A DNA stretch of 64,000 bases from JAEWWD01 sp964440115 (GTDB lineage Bacteria; Bacillota; Clostridia; Christensenellales; CAG-138): assembly GCA_964440115.1 (NCBI GenBank), contig CAYTPV010000005.1, positions 62,001-126,000 of the forward strand, read 5' to 3'. The position numbers and the translations under genes are program-made. A model generated the notes under the pieces. The model saw only the letters and a list, made by a program, of their open reading frames with translations, was not told the DNA's origin and searched no databases. Below, piece by piece: positions 7,701-17,143 of the stretch (position 1 is its first letter; each line of letters begins with the position of its first letter).

Positions 7701-10067
7701 TTATTCTGTCGGGCAGCTCAAATTCTGCATAGGGCTGATCTGCCAAATATCCTTGGCATATTCCCCTATGGTGCGGTCGCTCGAAAACTTGCCCGCCGCC
7801 GCCGTATTCATTAAGCACATGCGCCCGAACGCCATCCTGTCCCGATACGCGCGGTTGCACTCTAGCTTCTTATCAATATACTCCATCAGCTCGAGCAGCA
7901 CAAAATACTGATCCGGCAGGCCGTAACTGCCGCCGGTCAGCAAGCTAGAATGCAGTTCGTCCAACACATCGAGCCTTCCAAGCGTGCCGTCGATGAGCGT
8001 ATCCACCGCGCGGCGAACACGCGGGTTCTGCGCGTGCAGCGCGCGCGGGTCGTAAGTCGGGCGTATGGCGATGAGTTCCTCCACTGATCGTCCGAATATG
8101 AAGTTGTTCTCTTTGCCCGCCTGCTCCACAATCTCTACATTGGCGCCGTCATAGGTGCCCAGCGTCACAGCCCCGTTGAGCATGAGCTTCATGTTGCCCG
8201 TACCGCTCGCTTCCGTGCCCGCCGGTGAGATCTGCTCGCTTACGTCCGCCGCGGGGATAATGCGTTCTGCGTACGATACATTATAATTGGATACGAATAC
8301 TACCTTCAGCTGATCCGATACCGCAGGATCGTCGTTGACAAGCCGCGCGATTTCGTGGATAAACTTGATAACCGCTTTAGCGCGCCAATAGCCCGGCGCG
8401 GCCTTCGCACCGAATAAAAACGCCGTGGGCGTGAAGTCCTTTAAAGTCCCGTCCTTTAGGGAGAAGTAGATATCCAGTATGGAAAGGGCGTTTAAAAGCT
8501 GCCGCTTGTATTCATGCATGCGCTTGACCTGCACATCGAAAATAAACTCCGGCGGCAGCAGCACGCCTTCCGTTTTATGTACGTAAGCGGAAAGCTGTTC
8601 CTTTTTCTTATGCTTAATTTCGTTAAACGCTAGGATATCCGCGTCCGTCAGGCGCCCCTTGAGCCCTTCGAGCACATCGAGGTCGTATATCCAGCCCTCG
8701 CCCACGCGCTCTGTGATGTAGGAAGAAAGCTCCGGATTGCACAGCTTGAGCCAGCGGCGCTGCGTGATGCCGTTGGTTTTGTTCTGGAACCGTTCGGGGA
8801 ACAGCTCGTAAAAATTGTGCAGCACATCCTTTTTGAGTATTTCGGTATGCAGCGCGGCTACGCCGTTGATGGTGCGCGAGCAGTACGAGGCGAGGTTTGC
8901 CATGTGCAGCACCGGCCCCTGTATGATGGATACCTCGTGTATGCGCGGGAAGCCCTTCTGCATGAGCTCTCCGCAGAACCGTTCATTGATTCGGTAGACG
9001 ATATCGAACACGTCGGGCACAACGGATTTGAACAGCTCCACATCCCATTTTTCCATCGCCTCGGCCATGACCGTGTGGTTGGTATAGGAGAATATTTTCG
9101 ATGCCGCATCAAACGCGGCGTCAAAGCTCCAGCCCTCCGCCATCAAAAGGCGGATGAGCTCGGGGATGCTGATGACGGGATGCGTGTCGTTGAGCTGTAT
9201 GGCCACCAGTTCCGGCAGCTTTTCTAAGTCTCCGTGCGCGCGTTTGAAGTTGAACAGGATATCCTGCAGCGAAGCGCTCGAAAGGAAATATTGCTGCTTC
9301 AGCCGCAATTGCTTGCCCGCGAACGTGCTGTCGTTGGGGTAAAGCACGCGCGTAATATCCTCCACGGCGTTCTTTTCGCGCACCGCCAGTGCGTACTGCT
9401 GCTCGTTGAAAGCCTGAAAATTGAATTCCTCAATGGGCTCGCTCTGCCACAACCGCAGCGTGCCGATATTGTCTGTGCCGTATCCTATAATGGGCATATC
9501 GTAGGCCACAGCGCGGACGGTTTCGTTCGCGAATTTGACATTTACGGTATGCGTGTCACGGCGTATGCTCCACGGGTCGCCCAGCCGCTGCCAGTCGTCC
9601 GCGCTTTCCACCTGAAAGCCGTCCCGGAAGCTCTGCTTGAACAGACCGAATTTGTAGCGGATGCCATAGCCGTCCAGCGGCAGGTTGTGTGTGGCGGCGG
9701 AATCGAGAAAGCACGCCGCAAGCCTGCCCAGGCCGCCGTTGCCAAGAGCGGCGTCCTCAATATCCTCAAACGCGGCGATATCCATTCCCTGTGAGGCAAA
9801 CGCGTCGCGAACGGTATCCAAGAGACCCGCTGCCATGAGGTTGTTGTATACCATGCGGCCCATCAGGTATTCTGCACTGAAATAATACGCGCGGCGAACA
9901 CAGTCGCGCGCGTGGCGGCTCTGATACCAGCGCGAGGCAAGCTCTGCCATGGTTTCGCTGCCCAGCGCATCATGCAGCTGCGCCACCGTCGCGTCGCGCA
10001 AGGGCACCTGGTATTCGCTCATCAGCCGCCGTTCGATGACGCTGATCAGGGTTTGCTTGTCCTTCAT
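7701..10067 (-). CDS. glgP: Glycogen/starch phosphorylase
   Basis: A 788-residue GT35 phosphorylase that releases glucose-1-phosphate from alpha-1,4-glucan with pyridoxal phosphate. The pyridoxal-binding lysine is Lys627 in GTGNMKLMLNGA; other family blocks are YYFSAEYLMGR (61-71), LGNGGLGRLAACF (108-120) and NDTHPVISIPEL (293-304). Length matches bacterial enzymes. The ATG at 10067 has GGGGAG upstream and a leader of about 165 bases from the promoter at 10240-10267. No glycogen synthase or branching enzyme is adjacent, so it stands alone here. The family B element B1 lies directly at its 3' end and may supply 3' structure. Confidence 0.96.
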   Translation of the reverse strand: MKDKQTLISVIERRLMSEYQVPLRDATVAQLHDALGSETMAELASRWYQSRHARDCVRRAYYFSAEYLMGRMVYNNLMAAGLLDTVRDAFASQGMDIAAFEDIEDAALGNGGLGRLAACFLDSAATHNLPLDGYGIRYKFGLFKQSFRDGFQVESADDWQRLGDPWSIRRDTHTVNVKFANETVRAVAYDMPIIGYGTDNIGTLRLWQSEPIEEFNFQAFNEQQYALAVREKNAVEDITRVLYPNDSTFAGKQLRLKQQYFLSSASLQDILFNFKRAHGDLEKLPELVAIQLNDTHPVISIPELIRLLMAEGWSFDAAFDAASKIFSYTNHTVMAEAMEKWDVELFKSVVPDVFDIVYRINERFCGELMQKGFPRIHEVSIIQGPVLHMANLASYCSRTINGVAALHTEILKKDVLHNFYELFPERFQNKTNGITQRRWLKLCNPELSSYITERVGEGWIYDLDVLEGLKGRLTDADILAFNEIKHKKKEQLSAYVHKTEGVLLPPEFIFDVQVKRMHEYKRQLLNALSILDIYFSLKDGTLKDFTPTAFLFGAKAAPGYWRAKAVIKFIHEIARLVNDDPAVSDQLKVVFVSNYNVSYAERIIPAADVSEQISPAGTEASGTGNMKLMLNGAVTLGTYDGANVEIVEQAGKENNFIFGRSVEELIAIRPTYDPRALHAQNPRVRRAVDTLIDGTLGRLDVLDELHSSLLTGGSYGLPDQYFVLLELMEYIDKKLECNRAYRDRMAFGRMCLMNTAAAGKFSSDRTIGEYAKDIWQISPMQNLSCPTE

Positions 10068-10239
10068 GCGTTAGATTCTCCCCTGTTGCTGTACCGTCCA
10101 TGCGGCGTTCGTGCCGCGTTGGAGGTGATTTGGCTTTTATCGGCGCGCGAACCACACTTTATCGTGGCCGCGCCGCCGGGGATTGCGTATGGGATATGCC
10201 CAATCGCGGGCATTTTGTCGAAAAATTCCTGCATCGTAT

Positions 10240-10267
10240 AGTATATCATGCCGCCGCCTGAATGCAA
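10240..10267 (-). promoter_or_regulatory. Promoter of glgP
   Basis: Minus strand TTGCAT (10262-10267), 16-base spacer, TATACT (10240-10245), with a TG one base before the -10 (extended -10). It lies about 175 bases upstream of the glgP ATG; no coding frame or recognisable riboswitch is seen in the leader. Confidence 0.65.
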
Positions 10268-10399
10268 CACGCGCCATGTGCGTGCAACCGAGGCGTATGC
10301 CATGACATTGAGCTATGTTGCCCCGCCATAACCGGCGTGATGCGCCTAGGGCCGATTGCCGGAATCCCCCAATACCCCGTATCCCATGCCATGATTCTA

Positions 10400-10408
10400 T
10401 GCTATACT
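10400..10408 (+). promoter_or_regulatory. Extended -10 promoter for the nfeD-floA genes
   Basis: TGCTATACT is an extended -10 element 86 bases before the NfeD-like start; the -35 region is weak. The stretch 10068-10493 otherwise holds only this and the divergent glgP promoter. Confidence 0.5.
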
Positions 10409-10493
10409 AATGGAAAATGCGAGAGTCCGCGCCGGATTGCCTGTGGCTTGCCATAAAAGGCCGTTGTGCGGCAGCGGAAAGAGGAGCGTTTTC

Positions 10494-10982
10494 ATGGAGA
10501 ACATGATCCCAACGTTGATCTGCCTGGGCATCGGCATACTCCTGCTGGTGGTGGAAATGTTCATCCCCGGCTTCGGTGTGGCAGGCGCCATTGGGTTGAT
10601 CGCGATTTTTGCGGCCATACTGCTGCAGATCGGCAATCCGGTGGGCATACTGTTTATGGTAGCGCTGGTGCTGTTCATTATCGCGATAGGGCTGATCCTG
10701 TTTTCTCGTCTTGCTTCGAAGGGCAAATTGAGTAAAGCTCGTATCGTACTCAAGGAAAGCAGCGGCGGTGAAGTCAAGGAAGTTGGCAAGCAGAATTACC
10801 AGTCGTATGTCGGCAGCGTCGGCGTGGCCGTTACCCCGCTTCGTCCTGCAGGCAAGGCCGTGTTTGACGGCACATCGCTCGATGTCGTGACAGCAGGCGA
10901 ATTCCTGCCCGAAGGCGCGCGCGTGCAGGTCATGCGGGCGGAAGGTCTGCGTATACTCGTTCAGGCGGTGCGCGGCGAATAA
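10494..10982 (+). CDS. NfeD-like membrane protein with OB-fold C-terminus
   Basis: A 162-residue short NfeD protein. Two or three transmembrane segments occupy residues ~5-75. A soluble C-terminal OB-fold follows from about residue 100 (YQSYVGSVGVAVTPLRPAGKAVFDG...LDVVTAGEFLPEGARVQV), the usual NfeD end. The ATG at 10494 follows GAGGAG; the longer frame upstream lacks a ribosome site and would put a soluble tail before the first membrane segment. FloA follows after 134 bases, the standard partnership: NfeD proteins accompany flotillin-like scaffolds in membrane microdomains. Its own activity is not established. Confidence 0.85.
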   Translation: MENMIPTLICLGIGILLLVVEMFIPGFGVAGAIGLIAIFAAILLQIGNPVGILFMVALVLFIIAIGLILFSRLASKGKLSKARIVLKESSGGEVKEVGKQNYQSYVGSVGVAVTPLRPAGKAVFDGTSLDVVTAGEFLPEGARVQVMRAEGLRILVQAVRGE

Positions 10983-11015
10983 ACCGCGCTGTACTTTAGT
11001 ATCTCTGGCGTCTTG

Positions 11016-11036
11016 CCGGTCAGCGTGAGACCGGCT
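11016..11036 (+). terminator. Hairpin between nfeD-like gene and floA
   Basis: GCCGGTC / GACCGGC form a 7-bp stem with a seven-base loop but no U-run follows. It could attenuate or process the transcript rather than end it. Confidence 0.4.
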
Positions 11037-11116
11037 ATCATACCGCATTCCCCGTATTCATACAACAGTGTTCCCGCAAAAGACAATCTGGTTCCACACA
11101 TAGAAAGGAGATCCAT

Positions 11117-12103
11117 ATGTATTTCGACGCATTACTGCCCATTATCGTCATCATAGGTGTCATCATATTCCTCTCTATATTCTTCAGCTTCATTCCGCTG
11201 CGGCTGTGGATAGCGGCGCTCGCTTCGGGCGTGAATATCAGCATCATGCAGCTCATCGGCATGCGCATCCGCAAGGTCACACCTGCGCGTATCGTCAACC
11301 CCATGATCAAAGCGACCAAGGCGGGTCTTGCTATTCCCATCAATAAGCTCGAAGCGCACTACCTCGCGGGCGGTAATGTTGACCGCGTTGTCAACGCACT
11401 CATCGCGGCACATCGCGCCGGCATCCCGCTGGATTTCGAACGCGCCTGCGCCATAGACCTCGCGGGCCGCGACGTGCTCACCGCCGTACAGATGAGCGTT
11501 AACCCCAAGATCATTGAAACGCCGGTCATCGCCGCCATTGCAAAGGACGGCATCGAGCTTCGCGCCAAAGCGCGCGTGACCGTGCGCGCCAACATCGACC
11601 GCCTGGTCGGTGGCGCGGGCGAGGAAACCGTTATCGCCCGTATCGGCGAAGGCATCGTCACTACCGTAGGTTCGGCGTTCAGCCACAAGGAAGTTCTCGA
11701 AAACCCGGATAGCATTTCCCGCACCGTGCTCAACAAGGGCCTGGACGCGGGCACGGCGTTTGAAATACTCTCCATCGACATCGCGGATGTGGACGTTGGC
11801 CGTAACGTTGGCGCGCAGCTGCAGATCGACCAGGCCGAAGCGGATAAGCGCATCGCGCAGGCGAAAGCCGAAGAACGCCGCGCCATGGCCGTCGCGCAGG
11901 AACAGGAAAACAAGGCCGAGGCGCAGGGCATGCGCGCCAAGGTTATCGAAGCCGAAGCCGAAGTGCCGCGCGCGCTTGCGCACGCTTTCCGTGAAGGCAA
12001 GCTGGGCGTTATGGAATACTACAACATGCAGAACGTCATATCCGATACCGAAATGCGCCGCTCGCTCTCCAAGGGCAGCGACATAGATAAGAAAGAAGAA
12101 TAA
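11117..12103 (+). CDS. floA: Flotillin-like protein FloA
   Basis: A 328-residue membrane-associated SPFH-type scaffold that organises functional membrane microdomains. One N-terminal hairpin-like hydrophobic segment (residues ~5-30) is followed by the FloA-specific block RLWIAALASGVNISIMQLIG, the band-7-like domain, and an Ala/Glu-rich coiled-coil region (about 225-295, AEADKRIAQAKAEERRA). The C-terminus MEYYNMQNVISDTEMRRSLS is typical of Firmicute FloA. The start ATG has AAAGGAGAT upstream. It follows the NfeD-like gene, its usual partner, and probably shares its transcript. A GC-rich palindrome follows the stop. Confidence 0.95.
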   Translation: MYFDALLPIIVIIGVIIFLSIFFSFIPLRLWIAALASGVNISIMQLIGMRIRKVTPARIVNPMIKATKAGLAIPINKLEAHYLAGGNVDRVVNALIAAHRAGIPLDFERACAIDLAGRDVLTAVQMSVNPKIIETPVIAAIAKDGIELRAKARVTVRANIDRLVGGAGEETVIARIGEGIVTTVGSAFSHKEVLENPDSISRTVLNKGLDAGTAFEILSIDIADVDVGRNVGAQLQIDQAEADKRIAQAKAEERRAMAVAQEQENKAEAQGMRAKVIEAEAEVPRALAHAFREGKLGVMEYYNMQNVISDTEMRRSLSKGSDIDKKEE

Positions 12104-12113
12104 AGTACTCTGA

Positions 12114-12142
12114 CAGGGGACGGCGCATGCGCCGTTCCCCTG
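12114..12142 (+). terminator. Hairpin after floA
   Basis: A 13-bp GC-rich inverted repeat (CAGGGGACGGCGC and its near complement) begins ten bases after the floA stop. A U-run is lacking, so termination is only likely. Confidence 0.5.
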
Positions 12143-12254
12143 AAATTCTATTCGCTTGCGTCGTACGCGCCGCAAGCGTAAAGTCTTGCAGGGCAAGGCT
12201 TTCCTCTGGGGAACCGTCTTCATAAGAGGCGGCTCCCGCAATCTGGAGGATATT

Positions 12255-12920
12255 ATGGATTTTATCATCATACTCATTGTGTTGTTCGTATTGTTCGGCA
12301 ACATCAAAAACAAAAAGAAGCAGCAGGAAGCGCAGGAAGCGCGCCGCCGCGCTATACAGGAGCAGCAGGCGCGCAACGGGCAGCCTTCGCAAGCGCCGGT
12401 ATTCGATATGCCGTATGCGCCTATGGTGCCGTCCGAGGCCGAAGGGCAGGATGCCCCGCCCGCTCAGATGCCGCGTAACGATCCCCGCTTCCCGGATTTT
12501 TCGCCTGTGCAGCCCGCCCCAGTGGCGCGTCCGGCGGCAAGTCCCGTTCCCCAGCAGCCCCGCACCGCCTACAAGCCGGTGCAAGTTCCGGCTTCGCCGC
12601 AGAACGCGCCGCAGATGGCAGAGGGGGCAGGCAAAGAAGTGCAGCATGCGTCCACTTCCGTCCGTGCGCATGGTACAACCCTGCAGGAGGTCATGGGCCG
12701 CCGCCATACACTCGAAGCGAGCAGCACCACCGGCCACGCGCACACCGAAAGCAGCATGAGCGGCGTACAGGAATCCTGCCCGCCCGCCCAGCGTGTAACA
12801 ATATCGCGCAAGACATCCTCGAAATCGGGAATAGCCGCGCTTATGGCGGATAAGGATGCGCTCAGGCAGGCGGTACTCTATTCTGAAATATTAGGCAAGC
12901 CCAAGGCACTGCGCCGCTAA
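12255..12920 (+). CDS. Single-pass membrane protein of unknown function, proline-rich
   Basis: A 221-residue protein I do not recognise. It begins with one hydrophobic segment MDFIIILIVLFVLFGNI followed at once by a basic stretch KNKKKQQ, so the bulk should be cytoplasmic. A long low-complexity Pro/Gln/Ala region covers about residues 35-130. The last ~40 residues (TISRKTSSKSGIAALMADKDAL...LYSEILGKPKALRR) look more ordered and resemble the conserved tail of small clostridial membrane proteins. The ATG at 12255 follows GGAGGA by four bases; the longer upstream frame has no ribosome site. It lies between floA and a glycosyltransferase gene and may be transcribed with the latter. Confidence 0.7.
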   Translation: MDFIIILIVLFVLFGNIKNKKKQQEAQEARRRAIQEQQARNGQPSQAPVFDMPYAPMVPSEAEGQDAPPAQMPRNDPRFPDFSPVQPAPVARPAASPVPQQPRTAYKPVQVPASPQNAPQMAEGAGKEVQHASTSVRAHGTTLQEVMGRRHTLEASSTTGHAHTESSMSGVQESCPPAQRVTISRKTSSKSGIAALMADKDALRQAVLYSEILGKPKALRR

Positions 12921-12947
12921 ATCAGCGGAAGGTTGCGGGAGGTCATA

Positions 12948-14456
12948 TTGTACAAAAAAGCGGATCGCATACTGACGGCGGCGTTTTTAGCGCTGCTGTC
13001 AGGCATATTTGCGTATTGGATTTTTTCGGCCGCCGCTATTTACACGGCGGCTTCCGTCATATGCGCCGGTATTTGTGCGCTGCTGTTCGGTTTGATCGGC
13101 GCGCGCTGTATAGGTGCGGTACTCCATAGCGTATCGGGCGGCATAGAGCCGGATCTGACGCAGAATTTAGGGCGGCGCAGCCTGAGGAGGTCCTACCGGC
13201 ATCCGGTTGCAACGCTTTTTCTCTTATTGGTACTCATGCGGTTTGCCGTATTCGCGGCGGCCTACGCCATACTGACGCTGCAGAAGGGGTATACCGGCGG
13301 TATCGTCGATACCATGGGATTGTGGCTCAAGGGCGACGCGCCGCATTATTTGGGCATCGCCGAACGCTGGTATGTCACACAAGGCGACCCGCGTTTCCAC
13401 ATCGTATTTTTCCCGTTCTATCCGGTACTTGTCCGGCTTACAAACGCACTCCTGCACAACACATTTGCGTCGGGTCTTCTTTGCTCGCTTTTGTTTACGG
13501 CGGGCGCTGGCGTGCTGCTTTATGAGCTTGCGCTGCTCGATTACGGGCGGGATACCGCCAAGCGCGCCGTGGCGTTTCAAATGCTGCTGCCCGCCGCGTT
13601 TTTGCTCAGCGCGCCCATGAGCGACGCATTGTTTTTGCTGCTGTCCATAGCGGTCATGCTGCTTGCCCGCAAAAAGCGATATCTGTTCGCCTGCATATTG
13701 GGCGGGCTTGCCGCATTCACGCGCGTATTGGGCGTGCTGTTGCTGCTGCCTGTAGCCATTGAGCTGTGGGGGGAAGCGGCACGTGTGCAGGCACAGGGCG
13801 GCAAAGGCTTGCGGTATTTTCTTGTGCGCGCAAGCGCGCTGCTGCTCATTCCGCTGGGTCTTGGCGGATATTTGTATGTGAATTATGCCGTCACCGGCAA
13901 TGCGTTTACATTCCTCATCTACCAGCACGAACACTGGAGTCAGGGCATGGGCTGGTTTTTTGATACCGCCGCATACCAGACGGATTATCTGCTCAAAACA
14001 TTCTTCAGGGATAAACCCGCCGCTTTCGGACTGTGGGTTCCCAACCTGTTGTTTTTGCTGCTAGCGCCCGTGGGCATCCTCGTCGCACAGCGCAGACAAG
14101 CGCCAGCGCATGTCAGTCTGCGTGCCGTTACGTCTGCCGAGGCCATAGCGGAGGATTCACAGGAAGTCTCAGAGGAGCAGCCTACGGATCAGCCCGCGGA
14201 GCAGATTACCGAACCGGAACGCCCGCCGCTGCTGCGCGCAAGCTATACGGCCTATTTTCTTGCGTATTACTGCATAGGTATGGGCGCGACATGGCTTTTA
14301 TCCGCCCCGCGCTATTTGACCTGCTGCTTCCCGCTCAGCATCGCGCTGGCCGCGCTAAGCAAAAAGCGCGCCGTCGCGTGGCCGCTGTATGCGCTGCTCT
14401 TCGTTGGGCAAATTGCGTACATGTGGGCGTACGTCGCGGGGTGGCCTGTTTACTAG
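12948..14456 (+). CDS. PIG-V-like (Mannosyl_trans2) membrane mannosyltransferase
   Basis: A 502-residue polytopic protein with about ten membrane segments, resembling the GPI mannosyltransferase II (PIG-V) family: a first-loop acidic region KGDAPHYLGIAERWYVTQGDPRFHIVFFPFYP and the later LIYQHEHWSQG. Such bacterial enzymes are thought to move mannose from a lipid-linked donor to an extracellular acceptor. The start is TTG at 12948 placed five bases after GGGAGG; an earlier in-frame TTG overlaps the ribosome site. A Glu/Gln/Pro-rich loop (about residues 395-425) looks disordered. Family B copy B2 starts two bases after the stop. Acceptor and donor are unknown. Confidence 0.7.
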   Translation: MYKKADRILTAAFLALLSGIFAYWIFSAAAIYTAASVICAGICALLFGLIGARCIGAVLHSVSGGIEPDLTQNLGRRSLRRSYRHPVATLFLLLVLMRFAVFAAAYAILTLQKGYTGGIVDTMGLWLKGDAPHYLGIAERWYVTQGDPRFHIVFFPFYPVLVRLTNALLHNTFASGLLCSLLFTAGAGVLLYELALLDYGRDTAKRAVAFQMLLPAAFLLSAPMSDALFLLLSIAVMLLARKKRYLFACILGGLAAFTRVLGVLLLLPVAIELWGEAARVQAQGGKGLRYFLVRASALLLIPLGLGGYLYVNYAVTGNAFTFLIYQHEHWSQGMGWFFDTAAYQTDYLLKTFFRDKPAAFGLWVPNLLFLLLAPVGILVAQRRQAPAHVSLRAVTSAEAIAEDSQEVSEEQPTDQPAEQITEPERPPLLRASYTAYFLAYYCIGMGATWLLSAPRYLTCCFPLSIALAALSKKRAVAWPLYALLFVGQIAYMWAYVAGWPVY

Positions 14457-14457
14457 C

Positions 14458-14819
14458 GGTATCGCCGCCTTGGGGCGGCGACGAATATTTTTCTATTCTG
14501 GGGGCGAAGCCCCCAGCCCCCCAAGAGACGGAAGTCGCGTGTGCCGCATATGAGGGCGTTTCCTTCTGACGAACCGATATCTTCTTTGGGATAACATAGC
14601 CAAAGCCAAACATATTGAGGGTGTCGCTTGTACGCCAGGGGGAGCGGGGAGTCGGAGCCGAGCGCCGCCTGTGGCGGAGGAAGCGAGGCGGAAGACCAGT
14701 GAGCAAGGGAGTGCAAGGAAGCGGCGCCTGCCGCGACATAGCACGACCATTGCGAACTGCGAAGCCCTCCCACTTTATAATAAAAACAATATTCGTCGCC
14801 GCCTCAGGGCGGCGATACC
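14458..14819 (+). repeat. Family B repeat, copy B2 (longest)
   Basis: The left end GGTATCGCCGCC...GGCGGCGACGAAT (14458-14485) and the right end ATTCGTCGCCGCC...GGCGGCGATACC (14791-14819) are near-perfect inverted copies, each self-pairing. A second hairpin GGGGGC-gaa-GCCCCC follows the left end. The last ~200 bases match B1 closely; about 100 extra bases sit in the left half. It fills the gap between two rightward genes. Confidence 0.82.
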
Positions 14820-14822
14820 TTG

Positions 14823-14871
14823 AAACCCAAAGGGTCATGTCCCGTGCTCGAGGGCAAAGCCCTCGAAAGAA
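14823..14871 (-). repeat. Degenerate family A remnant
   Basis: AAACCCAAAGGGTCATGTCCC keeps half of the middle hairpin and its AAACCC junction, and CTCGAGGGC-aaa-GCCCTCGA is an intact GC-rich hairpin. It lies directly after B2 and just before the Nudix gene start. Confidence 0.5.
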
Positions 14872-14882
14872 AGTGTAATAAA

Positions 14883-15614
14883 ATGCAGCCACGCAACGAA
14901 AAAGGCCAGACTCTTGAAGAATTCTTAGCCGCTTACGATGAAAACAAGTATCGCCGCCCTTCCGTCACGGCGGATATCGCCGTGTTTACGCTCGTACGCG
15001 CCCCCGGCGGCAGGCATGAAATCGCTGTGCTGCTCGTACGCAGAAAAGATCACCCCTTTATCGGCACATGGGCGCTGCCGGGCGGGTTTGTCAACATGGA
15101 CGAAGAACTGCATGAAGCCGCGGCCCGCGAGCTCGTGGAGGAAACCGGTATCCCGAACCTGCCCCTGCGGCAGTTCGGCGCGTTTGGCGGGGTGAACAGG
15201 GACCCGCGCACGCGCATCATCACCATAGGCCATTACGCGCTCGCGCCTTATGAGACGCTGCAGATACAGGCGGGCGACGACGCTGCGGACGCCGCGCAGT
15301 TTCGCGTTTCCATGATGCGCGAAGCGGTCACATCGCATGCCGCTCTTTACAAGATGCGGCTGAGCGGTACCTGTGAATTATTTACCCGCGCTCGGCTGGC
15401 GTGGGACGATCTGGGCACGGACGCCATGCAAATGCCCGGCGGCGATCTTGCTTCGGATCATGGGCTAATCTTGTTCCATGCGCTGCTGTCGCTTGCACAG
15501 CTTCCGCGCGCGCGCGCAGCAAAACTGCTGGCGGGGGATAACGCAGGGCTTCGCGCGAGCGCCCGTCACGCGCTGGACAAGCTGTTTTGTGATCTGGGCA
15601 GTCCCGGCAGATAA
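14883..15614 (+). CDS. Nudix hydrolase (ADP-ribose pyrophosphatase/NrtR-like)
   Basis: A 243-residue cytoplasmic hydrolase. The Nudix box GX5EX7REUXEEXGU is complete at residues 68-90 (GFVNMDEELHEAAARELVEE inside it). The opening SVTADIAVFTLV and the GGVNRDPRTRIITIGHYA segment are typical of ADP-ribose-type Nudix proteins related to NrtR regulators. The ~100 residue C-terminal part (DHGLILFHALLSLAQLPRARAAKLL...) is helical; whether it forms the winged helix of NrtR cannot be decided by eye. The start ATG at 14883 has only a weak GAAAGAAAG ribosome site. A palindrome after the stop separates it from the MATE gene. Confidence 0.85.
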   Translation: MQPRNEKGQTLEEFLAAYDENKYRRPSVTADIAVFTLVRAPGGRHEIAVLLVRRKDHPFIGTWALPGGFVNMDEELHEAAARELVEETGIPNLPLRQFGAFGGVNRDPRTRIITIGHYALAPYETLQIQAGDDAADAAQFRVSMMREAVTSHAALYKMRLSGTCELFTRARLAWDDLGTDAMQMPGGDLASDHGLILFHALLSLAQLPRARAAKLLAGDNAGLRASARHALDKLFCDLGSPGR

Positions 15615-15621
15615 ATCAATA

Positions 15622-15644
15622 TCCGGCAGGATGAACCTGCCGGA
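15622..15644 (+). terminator. Hairpin after the Nudix gene
   Basis: TCCGGCAGG / CCTGCCGGA make a perfect 9-bp stem with an ATGAA loop eight bases after the stop. No U-run follows, so its strength as a terminator is uncertain. Confidence 0.5.
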
Positions 15645-15679
15645 ACATTCACGCAATGCGTGCGATAAGGGAGAACGAC

Positions 15680-17092
15680 ATGGCATCTTTGGAACAGGGC
15701 GAACGCAGGCGCGAGCAAATGCTCAAGGACCCGGTATCCCGTCTCATTCCGGCGGTGGCGCTGCCGTCCATCATCAGCATGCTGGTACTCGCCATCTACA
15801 ACATGGCGGATACCTTTTTTGTCAGCAAGCTTGGCAACAGCGCCACGGGCGCGGTGGGCATCGTATTCCCCATTATGAGCCTGCTGCAGGCATTGTCGTT
15901 TACATTTGCGCACGGTGCGACCAGTTTTATATCCCGTTTGCTGGGCAAGGGGGATGTCGAGTATGCCTCGCGAACGGTCAGCACGGCTACGATCAGCGCA
16001 ATGCTGGTGGGGCTTGCATTCGGGGCCGTCGGCATACTGTTCATGGACCCGCTGCTCAGGTTTTTCGGCGCCACGCCTACCATACTCCCTTATGCGCGGG
16101 AATACGCCAAATATATTTATATCGCGTCTCCGCTGTTTGCGGCCTCGTATGTGTTCAACAATACGCTGCGCGCCGAAGGCAGTCCGGTGCTCGCGCTCAT
16201 GGGCATGAGCTCGGGCGCGATACTCAACATCGTGCTTGACCCCATCTGCATATTCACATTCCATATGGGCGTGGGCGGCGCGGGCTTCGCCACTATGATC
16301 GGCCAGTTCGTGGGCTTTTTCGTATTGCTTTCCTTTTATCTGCGTAAAAAGGGCCGCGTCAGCGCGCTGACACTATCGCCCAAGCTGTTTACGCCGACCA
16401 AGCTCATGATGGGCGAAATACTGCGCATAGGTATACCGTCGCTGTTCCGCCTGGGGTTGAACAGCGTAGCCGCTATACTGCTCAATACGGCGGCAGCGCC
16501 CTATGGGGATGAAGCTATCGCTGCGTTTTCAGTTGTGACCCGGCTGCTGTTCCTCATCAACGCCGCACTGATTGGCTATGGGCAGGGGTATCAGCCGATT
16601 TCCGGCTACAACTACGGCGCGGGGCGATTCGACCGCGTGCGGGAAGCGTTCTCGTTTACCATGCGCACGGCCATGTTCGCGATGGCAGCCTGTTCTCTCA
16701 TTATGATTGTATTTTCAACACAGTTGGTCGGCATATTCCGCGATGACCCGGCAGTGCTTGCGCTGGGCGTAAAGGCGCTGCGGTGGCAGGCGGCGACATT
16801 GCCGCTCATGGGGGCTTCACTGCTCGCATCCATGATGTTTCAGTCCGTAGGCCGCGCCATGCCAGCGTTTGTCGTATCGCTTGCGCGGCAGGGGCTGTGC
16901 TTTGTGCCCTTTGTGCTGCTGCTGCCCGCGCTGTTCGGGGTAAACGGGCTGGTCGCGGCGCAGTCGGCAGCCGATTTTGTGGCGTTTTTGATCACCGTTC
17001 CGCTGCTGCTCAATGTGCTCAAACAGCTTCGGGGCGAGGAAGATACGGGGAAAATTCGCTCGTTTGACGAAAGCATGCTGGAAAGCGAGTAA
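15680..17092 (+). CDS. MATE family efflux transporter
   Basis: A 470-residue inner-membrane exporter with twelve predicted helices in two halves. MATE signatures include the N-terminal PVSRLIPAVALPSIISMLV, YNMADTFFVSKLG, the Pro/Gly-rich LRAEGSPVLALMGM region, and GQGYQPISGYNYGAGR in the second half. Such pumps export drugs or metabolites using Na+ or H+. The start ATG (15680) follows AAGGGAG; the upstream in-frame ATG has none. A strong terminator (17144-17173) closes the unit. Substrate cannot be read from the sequence. Confidence 0.92.
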   Translation: MASLEQGERRREQMLKDPVSRLIPAVALPSIISMLVLAIYNMADTFFVSKLGNSATGAVGIVFPIMSLLQALSFTFAHGATSFISRLLGKGDVEYASRTVSTATISAMLVGLAFGAVGILFMDPLLRFFGATPTILPYAREYAKYIYIASPLFAASYVFNNTLRAEGSPVLALMGMSSGAILNIVLDPICIFTFHMGVGGAGFATMIGQFVGFFVLLSFYLRKKGRVSALTLSPKLFTPTKLMMGEILRIGIPSLFRLGLNSVAAILLNTAAAPYGDEAIAAFSVVTRLLFLINAALIGYGQGYQPISGYNYGAGRFDRVREAFSFTMRTAMFAMAACSLIMIVFSTQLVGIFRDDPAVLALGVKALRWQAATLPLMGASLLASMMFQSVGRAMPAFVVSLARQGLCFVPFVLLLPALFGVNGLVAAQSAADFVAFLITVPLLLNVLKQLRGEEDTGKIRSFDESMLESE

Positions 17093-17143
17093 AAAACGAA
17101 GGCTTTTTGAGGGCTGTTTCAGGGATTAGCAGCATTTTCATTC

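Noticed and set aside
10064..10303. 79-codon minus-strand frame upstream of glgP
   Set aside because: It spans the glgP promoter and has no ribosome site; it is the untranslated leader.
11132..12376. 414-codon minus-strand frame across floA
   Set aside because: Shadow of floA; composition is biased (Arg, His, Asp) and no homologous motif is seen.
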